NCBI GenBank assembly: GCA_019510125.1
Contig: JAEKKX010000005.1
Location: forward strand, 234,009-298,008
Direction: 5' to 3'
DNA length: 64,000 bases
Source: Lysobacterales bacterium
GTDB lineage: Bacteria > Pseudomonadota > Gammaproteobacteria > Xanthomonadales > Xanthomonadaceae
The number at the start of each line of letters is the position of its first letter. The first letter of the stretch is position 1. Below the pieces are notes generated by a model, which did no database searches, was not told the origin of the DNA, and saw only the letters and a list, made by a program, of their open reading frames with translations. Shown here in pieces: positions 55,587-63,537 of the stretch. A program made the position numbers and the translations under genes.

Positions 55587-56624
55587 TCACGCGCTTCGGC
55601 GCGGTGCGTCCTCCGTTCCGGCGCCGCCGCCGGCGCTCGATTCGCGCACGATCAGTTCCGGCACCAGCGCGGCCAGCGCGTCGTCCACCGGCTCGCCGGC
55701 GTAGAGGTCGAGCAGCACCCGCATCGCGTGCGCGCCCAGCTCGGAGATGTTCACGCGCATCGTGGTCAGCGACGGCATCACGTAGCGCGCGAGCGGGATG
55801 TCGTCGAAGCCGGCCAGCGCCATGTCCCGCGGCACGTGCATGCCGGCCTGGTTGAGCGCGTACAGGCAGCCGAGCGCCATCATGTCGTTGGCCGCGAACA
55901 CCGCTTCCGGGCGCGGCGCGGTCGCCAGCAGCCGCTGCCCCGCCAGATGGCCGGACGCCTCGCTGAAATCCCCGGGCAGCACCAGCGGTTCGGCGGACGG
56001 ATCGCCCGCGAGCAGCGCGTCGCGGTAGCCGCGCAGCCGCTCGTGGGCGTCGAAATTGTTCTCGGGTCCGGCGATGAAGGCGATCCGGCGATGGCCGCAG
56101 GCCTGCAGGTGCTCGACCATCCGCCGCGCACCGCCGTAGTTGTCGATGCCGATCGCGACCTGGCCGGACGGCATCGGCTGCGAGTTGATCAGCACCGCCG
56201 GCAGCGCGGCGAGATTCTCGGTGAGGAAGTCCGGATCGCCGGCATGCGGCGACATCACCAGCAGGCCGTCGACCCGCCCGCGCATCGCCCGCAACGCCGC
56301 CGCCTGTTCCTCGGGATGGCCGTGGTAGCTGGACACCAGCAGGTGCAGCCCGCGCTCGCGGGCGACCTGGTCGATGCCGCGCATCAGCTCGGAGAAGAAT
56401 TCGCCGTGGAGGTCCGGCAGCACCACGCCGATGGTGTGGGTGCGGCGGCTGCTGAGACTGCGCGCGGCGTGGTGCGGGCTGTAGCGCAGTTCGCTGGCGA
56501 CCGCCAGGACCCGCCGGCGCACCGCTTCGGTGACGTTCTCGTGGCCGTTCAGCGCACGCGACACGGTGGCCACCGATACCTTGGCCGCCCGCGCCACGTC
56601 TCTGATCGTCACACTCGATGCCAT
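55587..56624 (-). CDS. LacI-family repressor of the sugar locus
   Basis: A 345-residue repressor. The helix-turn-helix (VTIRDVARAAKVSVATVS) and hinge helix (SPHHAARSLSSRR) are classical, followed by a periplasmic-binding-protein-like sensor from about 62 (HTIGVVLPDLHGEFFSEL). LacI proteins bind palindromes centred on CG; the three sites at 43021, 55540 and 56662 fit and include one in front of this gene. The inducer is probably a sugar from the pathway. It is transcribed toward the receptor operon. Confidence 0.94.
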   Translation of the reverse strand: MASSVTIRDVARAAKVSVATVSRALNGHENVTEAVRRRVLAVASELRYSPHHAARSLSSRRTHTIGVVLPDLHGEFFSELMRGIDQVARERGLHLLVSSYHGHPEEQAAALRAMRGRVDGLLVMSPHAGDPDFLTENLAALPAVLINSQPMPSGQVAIGIDNYGGARRMVEHLQACGHRRIAFIAGPENNFDAHERLRGYRDALLAGDPSAEPLVLPGDFSEASGHLAGQRLLATAPRPEAVFAANDMMALGCLYALNQAGMHVPRDMALAGFDDIPLARYVMPSLTTMRVNISELGAHAMRVLLDLYAGEPVDDALAALVPELIVRESSAGGGAGTEDAPRRSA

Positions 56625-56661
56625 CGCCGGCCTATGTGTCCCGAAGCCCCGTTCGCGGCAA

Positions 56662-56675
56662 TGTAACCGTTTTCA
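56662..56675 (-). promoter_or_regulatory. Imperfect LacI-type operator upstream of the repressor gene
   Basis: TGTAACCGTTTTCA keeps one perfect half-site and the CG centre of the other two operators, 38 bp upstream of the repressor ATG. It suggests weak autoregulation. Confidence 0.6.
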
Positions 56676-56791
56676 CAAAACGATGTAAAGCTGCCGTCGA
56701 GTGCGTCGAAAGGACGTCGGAGTCGTCATCCAAGCCTCTGAAAACATGACGATTTCCGAGAAATTTGCAGACGAGCGAAAGGGCGTGTCGC

Positions 56792-56808
56792 ATGCTGCGT
56801 CGCAGCAT
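56792..56808 (-). terminator. Palindrome directly after the bolA-like gene
   Basis: ATGCTGCG-T-CGCAGCAT, eight pairs abutting the stop codon. No U tract follows. The other ~165 bp up to the repressor gene hold only its operator and promoter region. Confidence 0.4.
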
Positions 56809-57099
56809 TCAGGACGCGATGCGGATCGCCAGCGCGTGGATGTCGGTCTGCATCAGATCGCCCAGCGCATCGTAGACCGCGCGGTGCCGCGCCACCGGCG
56901 ACAGGCCGTCGAACGCCGGGCTGGCGATGCGGACGCTGAAATGCCCTCGCCCGTCGCGCGCGCCGGCGTGGCCGGCGTGGCGATGGCTGTCGTCGACGAT
57001 CTCCAGCACCGTCGGCGCGAGCGCGGCGACGAGGCGCCGGCGGATCGCCTCGACCCGCTGCGGCGGCGGCAACGGACCGGTCGGCAGCTCGGCGCTCAT
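56809..57099 (-). CDS. BolA-family protein
   Basis: A 96-residue BolA protein. The conserved [13 protein letters not shown]-like segment (here [15 protein letters not shown]) and the HFSVRIAS strand, followed by [16 protein letters not shown], are all present. The His in this loop can ligate a [2Fe-2S] cluster shared with a monothiol glutaredoxin; family members affect cell shape, biofilm and iron handling. Its ATG overlaps the yciI stop as ATGA. I leave the symbol blank because bolA and ibaG paralogues cannot be told apart here. Confidence 0.9.
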   Translation of the reverse strand: MSAELPTGPLPPPQRVEAIRRRLVAALAPTVLEIVDDSHRHAGHAGARDGRGHFSVRIASPAFDGLSPVARHRAVYDALGDLMQTDIHALAIRIAS

Positions 57100-57395
57100 G
57101 GCAGCACCTGCCGGAACGGGCGGACGTCGACGCGGGCATAGACGCCGGCCTCGACGTAGGGATCGGCCTCGGCCCAGGCCCGGGCGGCGACCAGACTCTC
57201 GAACTCGGCCACGATCAGGCTGCCGGAGTAGCCCGCCGGACCGGGGTCTTCGGCATCGATCGCCGGGAACGGGCCGGCCAGCAGCAGGCGGCCGGCGTCG
57301 CGCAGCGCTTCGAGCCGGGCCAGGTGCGCCGGTCGCGCCTGCTGGCGGCGCGGCAGCGCGTCGGGCGCGTCGTGGCCTTCGATGGCGTACCACAT
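57096..57395 (-). CDS. yciI: YciI-family protein
   Basis: A 99-residue ferredoxin-like-fold protein of the YCII family. [35 protein letters not shown] and [21 protein letters not shown] are the family segments; the conserved His/Asp pair suggests a small enzyme, but no reaction is proven. Adjacent to bolA with a 4-bp overlap, an order common in gammaproteobacteria near septation genes. Confidence 0.9.
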   Translation of the reverse strand: MWYAIEGHDAPDALPRRQQARPAHLARLEALRDAGRLLLAGPFPAIDAEDPGPAGYSGSLIVAEFESLVAARAWAEADPYVEAGVYARVDVRPFRQVLP

Positions 57396-57946
57396 GCGGT
57401 CGTTTCCTCGGACGGGGCGGACAGGATAGAGGATCGCCCTGCGGGGATCGCCGCGACCGGCCGTTCAGGCTCGCCCGCGCCTCGCTGGACAGCGGACGGA
57501 TCAGCCCGTACTCTTGGCCCATCGTTTCGAGGCCGGCAACGGCGTTCCCTCGCAGCGCCCGGGGCCGACAGCGGCCGCCCGGCACCGCCACCGAGGCGCC
57601 GCCGTCCCCACCCGGCCCCAGGCCCACGACCTTCGCCGCCCGCCACCGCCCTGCCGGATGCATGGGCCGCCGGGCGCATGGTCGAGCCCCTCGATCCGCG
57701 ACGCGCGTTCCGACCCGCCTGCAGGGCCCGGGGCGCGTCGTCAATCCGATGCCTGCTCCGCCTTCCGGCCCGCGGTTTTCCGCAACCCCGGATGCGCCGG
57801 CACTCGGTGTCCCGGGCCGGGGAAGGCCCGGACGCCGCGCGCGAAACGGTCCGCGACCCGACCGTGCCAGCCGTTCAGCCCGTCGTCGATCGCCCTCGCC
57901 TTCGAATGCCATCGCCATGATCCGTTCGTCATGATCCGTCCGTCGC
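57396..57946. other. Gene-free stretch upstream of scpA
   Basis: About 550 bp between divergent yciI and scpA. Frames are open in places but composed of Arg/Pro-rich noise with no start signal or family. Near 57900-57945 the sequence has the repeat CATGATCCGT. No RNA gene or promoter stands out. Confidence 0.5.
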
Positions 57947-58888
57947 ATGAGCACTGACACCGCGCCCGCCCCGGCCGAGGAATCCCTCGCACCGGCGCAT
58001 GCGCCGCAGCAGCACGAGATGCCGCTGGCGACCGTGCTCGGGCAGCCGGTGCTGCAGATCCCGCAGGACCTCTACATCCCGCCGGACGCGCTGGAAGTCA
58101 TCCTCGACGCCTTCGAGGGCCCGCTGGACCTGCTGCTGTACCTGATCCGCCGCCAGAACCTGGACATCCTCGACATCCCGGTCGCCGAGATCACCCGCCA
58201 GTACGTGCAGTACATCGAGGTGATGCGGGAGATGCGCTTCGAGCTGGCGGCCGAGTACCTGGTCATGGCCGCGATCCTGGCCGAGATCAAATCGCGGATG
58301 CTGCTGCCGCGGCCGCCAAGCGAGGAAGGCAGCGAGGACGATCCGCGCGCCGACCTCGTCCGCCGGCTGCAGGATTACGAGCGCTTCAAGCAGGCCGCCG
58401 AGGATCTGGACGCCCTGCCCCGCATGGAGCGCGACACTTCGCCGGTGGCGGCGTTCGTGCCCGACCGCGCCAGCGTCAAGCTGCCGCCGCCGGTGCAGCT
58501 CAAGGAGATGCTGCTGGCGCTGCACGACGTGCTCAAGCGCGCCGAGCTGTTCACCGGGCACTCGATCAAGCGCGAGGCGCTGAGCGTCCGCCAGCGCATG
58601 ACCGACGTGCTCGGCCGGCTGTCCGACGGCAGCTTCCACCGGTTCGAGTCGCTGTTCGAAGTGCGCGAGGGCCGCCTCGGGGTGGTCGTCACCTTCCTCT
58701 CGATCCTCGAACTGGCGAAGGAACAACTGCTCGACATCGTGCAGGAGGCGCCGCAGGCGCCGATCTACGTGAAGTCGCTGGCCACCGGTCGCGACGGGGA
58801 CGCCGTGCCCCGTGCGCTCACCAGCGAATTCGACGACGCGGTCGAAGCCGCCGGCCCGGCGGACGACACGCCGCCGCAGCCGGCCTGA
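57947..58888 (+). CDS. scpA: Segregation and condensation protein A (kleisin)
   Basis: The kleisin that bridges the two SMC heads in bacterial condensin. The 313-residue protein starts with a 35-residue Pro/Ala leader, then FEGPLDLLLYLIRRQNLDILDIPVAEITRQY, the diagnostic N-terminal helical domain, and a C-terminal winged helix near 225-285. Its partners are SMC at 38107-41610 and ScpB immediately downstream (51 bp). The gap to the divergent yciI gene is unusually long at 550 bp. Confidence 0.95.
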   Translation: MSTDTAPAPAEESLAPAHAPQQHEMPLATVLGQPVLQIPQDLYIPPDALEVILDAFEGPLDLLLYLIRRQNLDILDIPVAEITRQYVQYIEVMREMRFELAAEYLVMAAILAEIKSRMLLPRPPSEEGSEDDPRADLVRRLQDYERFKQAAEDLDALPRMERDTSPVAAFVPDRASVKLPPPVQLKEMLLALHDVLKRAELFTGHSIKREALSVRQRMTDVLGRLSDGSFHRFESLFEVREGRLGVVVTFLSILELAKEQLLDIVQEAPQAPIYVKSLATGRDGDAVPRALTSEFDDAVEAAGPADDTPPQPA

Positions 58889-58939
58889 CGCGGCCGCGTC
58901 CCTCCCGCCCCAAGGCATTCCTTTCGCGCATCCCGCTCC

Positions 58940-59785
58940 ATGGATCAGACCCTCATCACCCGCATCGTCGAAGCCGCCCTGCTGGCGGCGAACCAGCCGC
59001 TGACCCTGGCCCAGCTCCGCGGCCTGTTCACGCTGGACGAGCCGGCGCCGGACGGCAGCCTCGAGCAGGCGCTCGAGGACCTGCGCGCGCAGTGCGCCGA
59101 CCGCGGCATCGAACTGGCCGAAACCGCGTCCGGCTACCGCTTCCAGGTCCAGGCCGACGTCCACGCCTGGGTCGCGCGGCTGTGGACCGAGCGCCAGACC
59201 AAGTACACCCGCGCCACGCTCGAGACGCTGGCGATCATCGCCTACCGGCAGCCGATCACCCGCGGCGAGATCGAGCAGGTCCGCGGCGTGGCGGTCAGCA
59301 GCAACATCATCAAGGCGCTGGAAGAGCGCGAGTGGATCCGCTCGGTCGGCCACCGCGACGTCCCCGGGCGCCCCGAACTGCTCGGCACCACCCGCACGTT
59401 CCTCGACTACTTCGGCCTCAAGAGCCTGGACGAACTGCCGCCGCTGTCGGAACTCAAGGATTTCGGCGAACTCGATCCGCAACTGACGTTCGAGGATCCC
59501 GACGCGCCGAAACCCGCAACGACGATCGCGGCCGGCATCGCGAGAGACCAGCCAGACGCCGAAATGCCTGCCGACACAGGAGACGATGCGATCGACGACG
59601 AAAGCCCCGTCGATGCGCACGACGATGTCCTCCCGGCGGACGCGGACGCCGGCGATGCCGCCGGAACCGCTTCCGAACGCGATCCCTCCCTCGAACACGA
59701 ACACGAACACGATCAGGACGCCGATGCGGCGTCCGATCCCCCACACGACGCTCTCGTCGCCGATGACGACAGCACCGGAGCCTGA
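58940..59785 (+). CDS. scpB: Segregation and condensation protein B
   Basis: Dimeric winged-helix subunit of SMC-ScpAB. Two winged-helix domains fill residues 1-180 (ITRIVEAALLAANQPLTLAQ; LETLAIIAYRQPITRGEIEQVRGV). The C-terminal ~95 residues are acidic and low-complexity (Asp/Glu/Ala), with an H-E repeat near the end, and are probably disordered. The stop is one base from the rluB start, so scpA, scpB and rluB form one operon, the usual order in this group. Confidence 0.95.
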   Translation: MDQTLITRIVEAALLAANQPLTLAQLRGLFTLDEPAPDGSLEQALEDLRAQCADRGIELAETASGYRFQVQADVHAWVARLWTERQTKYTRATLETLAIIAYRQPITRGEIEQVRGVAVSSNIIKALEEREWIRSVGHRDVPGRPELLGTTRTFLDYFGLKSLDELPPLSELKDFGELDPQLTFEDPDAPKPATTIAAGIARDQPDAEMPADTGDDAIDDESPVDAHDDVLPADADAGDAAGTASERDPSLEHEHEHDQDADAASDPPHDALVADDDSTGA

Positions 59786-59786
59786 C

Positions 59787-61328
59787 ATGAAAGAACACCC
59801 CACCCGTACCCTGTCGCTCAAGCGCGAAACCCAGGCGGCCGCCGAAGCGCCGCGGCTGGAGGAACGCCTGCACAAGGTCCTCGCGCAGGCCGGCCTCGGC
59901 TCGCGCCGCGCGCTGGAACAGCGCATCGCCGACGGCCTGATCAAGGTCAACGGCGAGACCGCACAGATCGGCATGAGCGTGAAGGGCGGCGATCGCATCG
60001 AGATCGACGGCAAGACCTTCGTCGCCAGCGCGCTCACCGAACCCGCGCGCGTCCTCCTGTACAACAAGCCCGAAGGCGAAGTGACCACCCGCGAGGATCC
60101 CGAAGGCCGCCCGACGATCTTCGAGGCGCTGCCCGTGCTCAAGGGCGCGCGCTGGATCGCGATCGGTCGCCTCGACATCAACACCACCGGCCTGCTGCTG
60201 CTCACCACCGACGGCGAACTGGCCAACGCGATGATGCACCCCTCCTCCGAGATCGAGCGCGAGTACGTCTGCCGCGTGCGTGCGCCCGAGGGCGAGGACG
60301 TGGTCTCGGAGAAGATCGTCGACCGCCTGCATCGCGGCGTCGCCCTGGAAGACGGCCCCGCGAAGTTCGACGAGATCGAACGCATCGGCGGCACCGATTC
60401 GCACGACTGGTTCCGCGTCACCCTCAGCGAAGGCCGCAACCGCGAAGTGCGCCGGCTGTGGGAGTCGCAGGGCTGCCAGGTCAGCCGGCTCAAGCGCGTC
60501 CGCTACGGCGAGGTCGTGTTGCCCCAGCCGCTGCTGCGCGGCCAGAGCCAGGAGCTGGCGGCCGCGCAGGTCGATGCGCTGCGCCGCAAGCTCGGCCTCG
60601 AGGAAGGCCCGCCGCCCGCCCTGACCCTGCAGCCGGTGATCGGCCAGCGCAAGGCGGCCAAGTCGACGGTGCACGTCGGCCGCGACGGCCGCAGCCAGGC
60701 CTACGTCAACGGGCACAACACCGCGGACGAAGGGCGCGAACTGCGCCGCTTCGACCACGTCCGCGAGGATCGCGGCCGCGGACGTGGCGGCAACAAGAAG
60801 CGCGGCGACCTGACCGTCAGCGGCGAAGCCGCCGCTCGCCAGGCGCAGAACAAGCCCCTGAAGCAGCGGAAGCCGAAGGGCGGGATGAAGCCGCTGCCCG
60901 AGGGCAACCCGGCCGCGTTCCGCACCTGGTATGTGCCCGAAGGCGTGGAAACCGGCCCCGCGGGCCATCGCAACGCCGGCCCCCGCGGGCCGAAGAAGCC
61001 GTTCGGCCAGAAGGCCGCCGGGCCGCAGAAGCAGGGCCAGGGCGCCGGTCGCCCGGCGCGGCCCTACGGCCACCCCGGCAATGCCGGCATGTTCCCCTCC
61101 GACCACGCGAACGGTGGCTTCAATCCGTACGGCGACCAGGGCCCGCGCGGCCCCCGTCCCGGCGGCGGCGCCCCGAAGAAGCATGGCGGCCCGCGTCCGG
61201 GAGGCGGTCGTCCCGGCGGTCCGCGTCCGGGCGGCGGCGCGCCCCGTCCGAACGGCGGCGGTCCGCGTCCCGGCGGCGGCGGCCCGCGCGGCCCGCGCAA
61301 CAACGCAGGCGGTCGCGGCCCGCGCTGA
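59787..61328 (+). CDS. rluB: 23S rRNA pseudouridine(2605) synthase RluB, with long disordered tail
   Basis: Converts U2605 of 23S rRNA to pseudouridine. An S4 domain (residues ~27-80, RLHKVLAQAGLGSRRALE) precedes the catalytic RsuA-type domain with Asp130 in GRLDINTTGLLLLT. The catalytic part ends near residue 265; the remaining ~250 residues are Gly/Pro/Arg/Lys-rich, ending in repeated PRPGGG units, and are likely an RNA-binding disordered tail. E. coli RluB (291 aa) lacks most of it. The ATG at 59787 follows the scpB TGA by one base. Confidence 0.93.
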   Translation: MKEHPTRTLSLKRETQAAAEAPRLEERLHKVLAQAGLGSRRALEQRIADGLIKVNGETAQIGMSVKGGDRIEIDGKTFVASALTEPARVLLYNKPEGEVTTREDPEGRPTIFEALPVLKGARWIAIGRLDINTTGLLLLTTDGELANAMMHPSSEIEREYVCRVRAPEGEDVVSEKIVDRLHRGVALEDGPAKFDEIERIGGTDSHDWFRVTLSEGRNREVRRLWESQGCQVSRLKRVRYGEVVLPQPLLRGQSQELAAAQVDALRRKLGLEEGPPPALTLQPVIGQRKAAKSTVHVGRDGRSQAYVNGHNTADEGRELRRFDHVREDRGRGRGGNKKRGDLTVSGEAAARQAQNKPLKQRKPKGGMKPLPEGNPAAFRTWYVPEGVETGPAGHRNAGPRGPKKPFGQKAAGPQKQGQGAGRPARPYGHPGNAGMFPSDHANGGFNPYGDQGPRGPRPGGGAPKKHGGPRPGGGRPGGPRPGGGAPRPNGGGPRPGGGGPRGPRNNAGGRGPR

Positions 61329-61387
61329 GGCGAGGACGATCCCCGCGGCCCCACGCGCGGCGCGGGATCGATCGACAGGCCTTCGGC

Positions 61388-61393
61388 TATACT
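61388..61393 (+). promoter_or_regulatory. -10 box (TATACT) of the tRNA gene
   Basis: TATACT followed by a GC-rich discriminator (GCGCGCCC), the form expected of stringently controlled stable-RNA promoters, 10 bp before the tRNA. No convincing -35. Confidence 0.5.
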
Positions 61394-61403
61394 GCGCGCC
61401 CGC

Positions 61404-61490
61404 GCCGGAATGGCGGAATCGGTAGACGCAGCGGACTCAAAATCCGCCGCCCTTAAAAGCGTGTGGGTTCGAGTCCCACTTCCGGCACCA
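61404..61490 (+). tRNA. tRNA-Leu (anticodon CAA)
   Basis: Class II tRNA with 7-pair acceptor GCCGGAA / TTCCGGC, discriminator A and encoded CCA (61488-61490). The anticodon loop is CTCAAAA closed by GCGGA/TCCGC, so the anticodon is CAA and the codon UUG. The long variable arm and the T arm GTGGG-TTCGAGT-CCCAC are intact. It lies between rluB and the secretion genes. Confidence 0.97.
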
Positions 61491-61498
61491 CATGAAAA

Positions 61499-61525
61499 AG
61501 CCGAGCATCGCTGCTCGGCTTTTTT
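61499..61525 (+). terminator. Intrinsic terminator of the tRNA gene
   Basis: AGCCGAGCA / TGCTCGGCT stem with loop TCGC, preceded by an A run and followed by five T. It may also serve the convergent DUF4189 gene. Confidence 0.9.
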
Positions 61526-61555
61526 CGTGTCGCGCGGTTTCGCGAAAAGGAAACG

Positions 61556-62053
61556 TCAGTTCACGCGCTCCGGCAGGCTGCAGCCGGAATAGAAGATCTT
61601 GCAGTCCTGGGTGCGCTTGGAGCAGTTGTCGAGCGCCAGGCTTTCGGCCTGTGCGACCTCGGGAGCGGCGACGGAATTGCTGCCCTTCCGGCCCCACGCG
61701 AGCGCGATGCACTGATCGTGGTACGACTGCTTCAAGGTGCAGGTCGCGCCGCCGGCGTTGTTGCTGCACTGCGCGAGCGCTTCCTTGACGGCCTGGCCTT
61801 CATCCTCGTAGGAGTGGGAGAAACCGTAGGCGCCGTTGGTCACGGCCACGGCGCCCCAGCGGGTTTCCCAACGCGGCGGCGCCTGCCGGGCCGGACCTTC
61901 GTCGCCGCCCATGGGCGCACAGCCTTCCCAGCCCGCCCCGCCGCCACCGACGGGGAAATAGCCGTCGGGACACCTGCCCTCGGCATGGGCCTGGTAGCTC
62001 TGCAGAGCGAGCGCGCCGAAGGCCAGTGTGAGCAATATCCGCAAGCACTTCAT
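61556..62053 (-). CDS. DUF4189-domain secreted protein of the T4SS cluster
   Basis: A 165-residue exported protein. The signal peptide ends near AHA-EG at about residue 24. The DUF4189 domain follows (WGAVAVTNGAYGFSHSYEDE, AEALAQCS-like strands, QCIALAWGRKG) with eight cysteines after the signal, likely forming disulfides. DUF4189 proteins recur beside type IV secretion genes in xanthomonads; their role is not known. Start 62053 is preferred to a 19-codon longer frame because the signal begins there. virB6 lies 78 bp upstream on the same strand. Confidence 0.8.
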   Translation of the reverse strand: MKCLRILLTLAFGALALQSYQAHAEGRCPDGYFPVGGGGAGWEGCAPMGGDEGPARQAPPRWETRWGAVAVTNGAYGFSHSYEDEGQAVKEALAQCSNNAGGATCTLKQSYHDQCIALAWGRKGSNSVAAPEVAQAESLALDNCSKRTQDCKIFYSGCSLPERVN

Positions 62054-62131
62054 GGGGGCATCCTGTCCTGACGGGTGAGGGTGGCGTGAGCATTGCCCGA
62101 TGTACGACAACCCCCCATGAATGTCGATCGA

Positions 62132-63424
62132 TCAGGCGGAGTCCGGGGAAGGCGGCGCCGGCGCGCGCGCGGTCGTGCCGGTCGACGGCGGCGTCAGCGC
62201 GTTGCTGTTGGCCGGATTCGCGGCGAGGCCCCTCGCTCCGCTGCCGCCGGTCGTCTGCGCCGTGCTTCCGCCGGTCGTCATGCGGCTGCGGCCCAGATCG
62301 GTAGGCGCGGAGTAGGCGTCGTCGGCACCCGAGGACGACACGGACGAATTGCGTCCGCCGCCACCGCCGCCGCCGCGGGCGCCACCGAAGTTGCCGCCAC
62401 CGTAACCGCCACCGCCGCCGTAGCCGCCGCGCCTGCCGCCCTTGCTGGCCGCGTGGTCGCCGCTGACCTGGGCGTAGGCCGAGAAGCTGCCCAGCGTGCC
62501 CTGGAAGAAGTTGGCCACCATCGGCGGGGTCGTGATGATGAGCACCGTCAACAGCAGGCCGATGCCGCCCTGCTGGAGAGCGATCGAGTTCATGCCGTCG
62601 TTGATGTCGGTGCCCAGGATGCTGCCGATCAACGCGCTCGCCCAGAAGGCCTCCGCGACGGCGAGGACCGTCTTGGTCGCGATCGCGATCATCGCGGCCA
62701 GCACCGCCATCGAGAACATCGTGCCGATCCCGTACAGCAACCAGCGCTGGAACAGCGACTTGGTCACGTCGAACAGCAGACAGAGGATGAAGATCGGCCC
62801 GAGGCCGATGAACAGCGCCCACGCGACTTCGTACATCAGCAGCATCGCGCCGCCGACCATCGCAGGACCGGCGGTGCCGACGCCGACCATCCACATGTCG
62901 CGGTTCTTTTCCTGGTAGAGGTTCGAATCGTCCTCGATCTGCAGCACGTCGATGCTCGACAGGCCCAACTGCATGTAGGCGAGGTTCTTGTCGATCATCT
63001 CCTTCGGATCGTCACCGTCGTTGCCGGTCACGGCGGCGGTGATCGAACCCTGCAGGTCTTCCGTCAGGAAGTTGTAGATCGCCGAGTTGGTGGTGGCGAA
63101 GGTCATCGCCGCGGACACGATCAGCAGCGCGCGCAGCGAGGCCATCAGGAACGCCAGGAACGACTCGCGGTTCTGGCCGGTGACGAAGCGCAGGCCCTGG
63201 AAGAAGACCCAGATCGTCATCAGCACGAGCGCGATGCCGCCGGCGGTCACCGTCACGGAACGCGACATGTCGAGACCGAAGTGCTCGATCTCGGAGTGCA
63301 GGAAGTCGTAGATCAGGACGAAGTACGCGAGGTCTCCGACCGATGCCGCCCCGGAGGGATGCAGGAGCTTCTGGAGCATCCCGGCACCCGCATGATCGAA
63401 CGCCCATGCAATTACATCGAACAT
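62132..63424 (-). CDS. virB6: Type IV secretion system protein VirB6 with glycine-rich C-terminal tail
   Basis: A 430-residue polytopic inner-membrane protein, core of the T4SS channel. Predicted helices lie near 32-45, 58-80, 95-112, 185-220, 232-262 and 285-303, with a central periplasmic loop (112-180). The conserved Trp in FQRWLLYG (about 228) fits VirB6. After residue 303 the tail turns Gly-rich (329-358, with runs of Gly), then Ser/Thr/Pro-rich to the end. In xanthomonads such systems often deliver toxins to rival bacteria. It probably shares an operon with the genes on either side. Confidence 0.9.
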   Translation of the reverse strand: MFDVIAWAFDHAGAGMLQKLLHPSGAASVGDLAYFVLIYDFLHSEIEHFGLDMSRSVTVTAGGIALVLMTIWVFFQGLRFVTGQNRESFLAFLMASLRALLIVSAAMTFATTNSAIYNFLTEDLQGSITAAVTGNDGDDPKEMIDKNLAYMQLGLSSIDVLQIEDDSNLYQEKNRDMWMVGVGTAGPAMVGGAMLLMYEVAWALFIGLGPIFILCLLFDVTKSLFQRWLLYGIGTMFSMAVLAAMIAIATKTVLAVAEAFWASALIGSILGTDINDGMNSIALQQGGIGLLLTVLIITTPPMVANFFQGTLGSFSAYAQVSGDHAASKGGRRGGYGGGGGYGGGNFGGARGGGGGGGRNSSVSSSGADDAYSAPTDLGRSRMTTGGSTAQTTGGSGARGLAANPANSNALTPPSTGTTARAPAPPSPDSA

Positions 63425-63537
63425 ATATATTCCGCCCCTGGTCCTGTCGCCGTCTACGGTTTCCGTAAGGATTGATCGCCCATCACCCTGCCCGGAGGCC
63501 GGTCATGCCGAGGCATGGCCGGCGCCGGGGTGCGCAC

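Noticed and set aside
57741-57992. Minus-strand frame of 83 codons in the gap before scpA
   Set aside because: It overlaps the start of scpA, has no ribosome binding site and no recognisable features.
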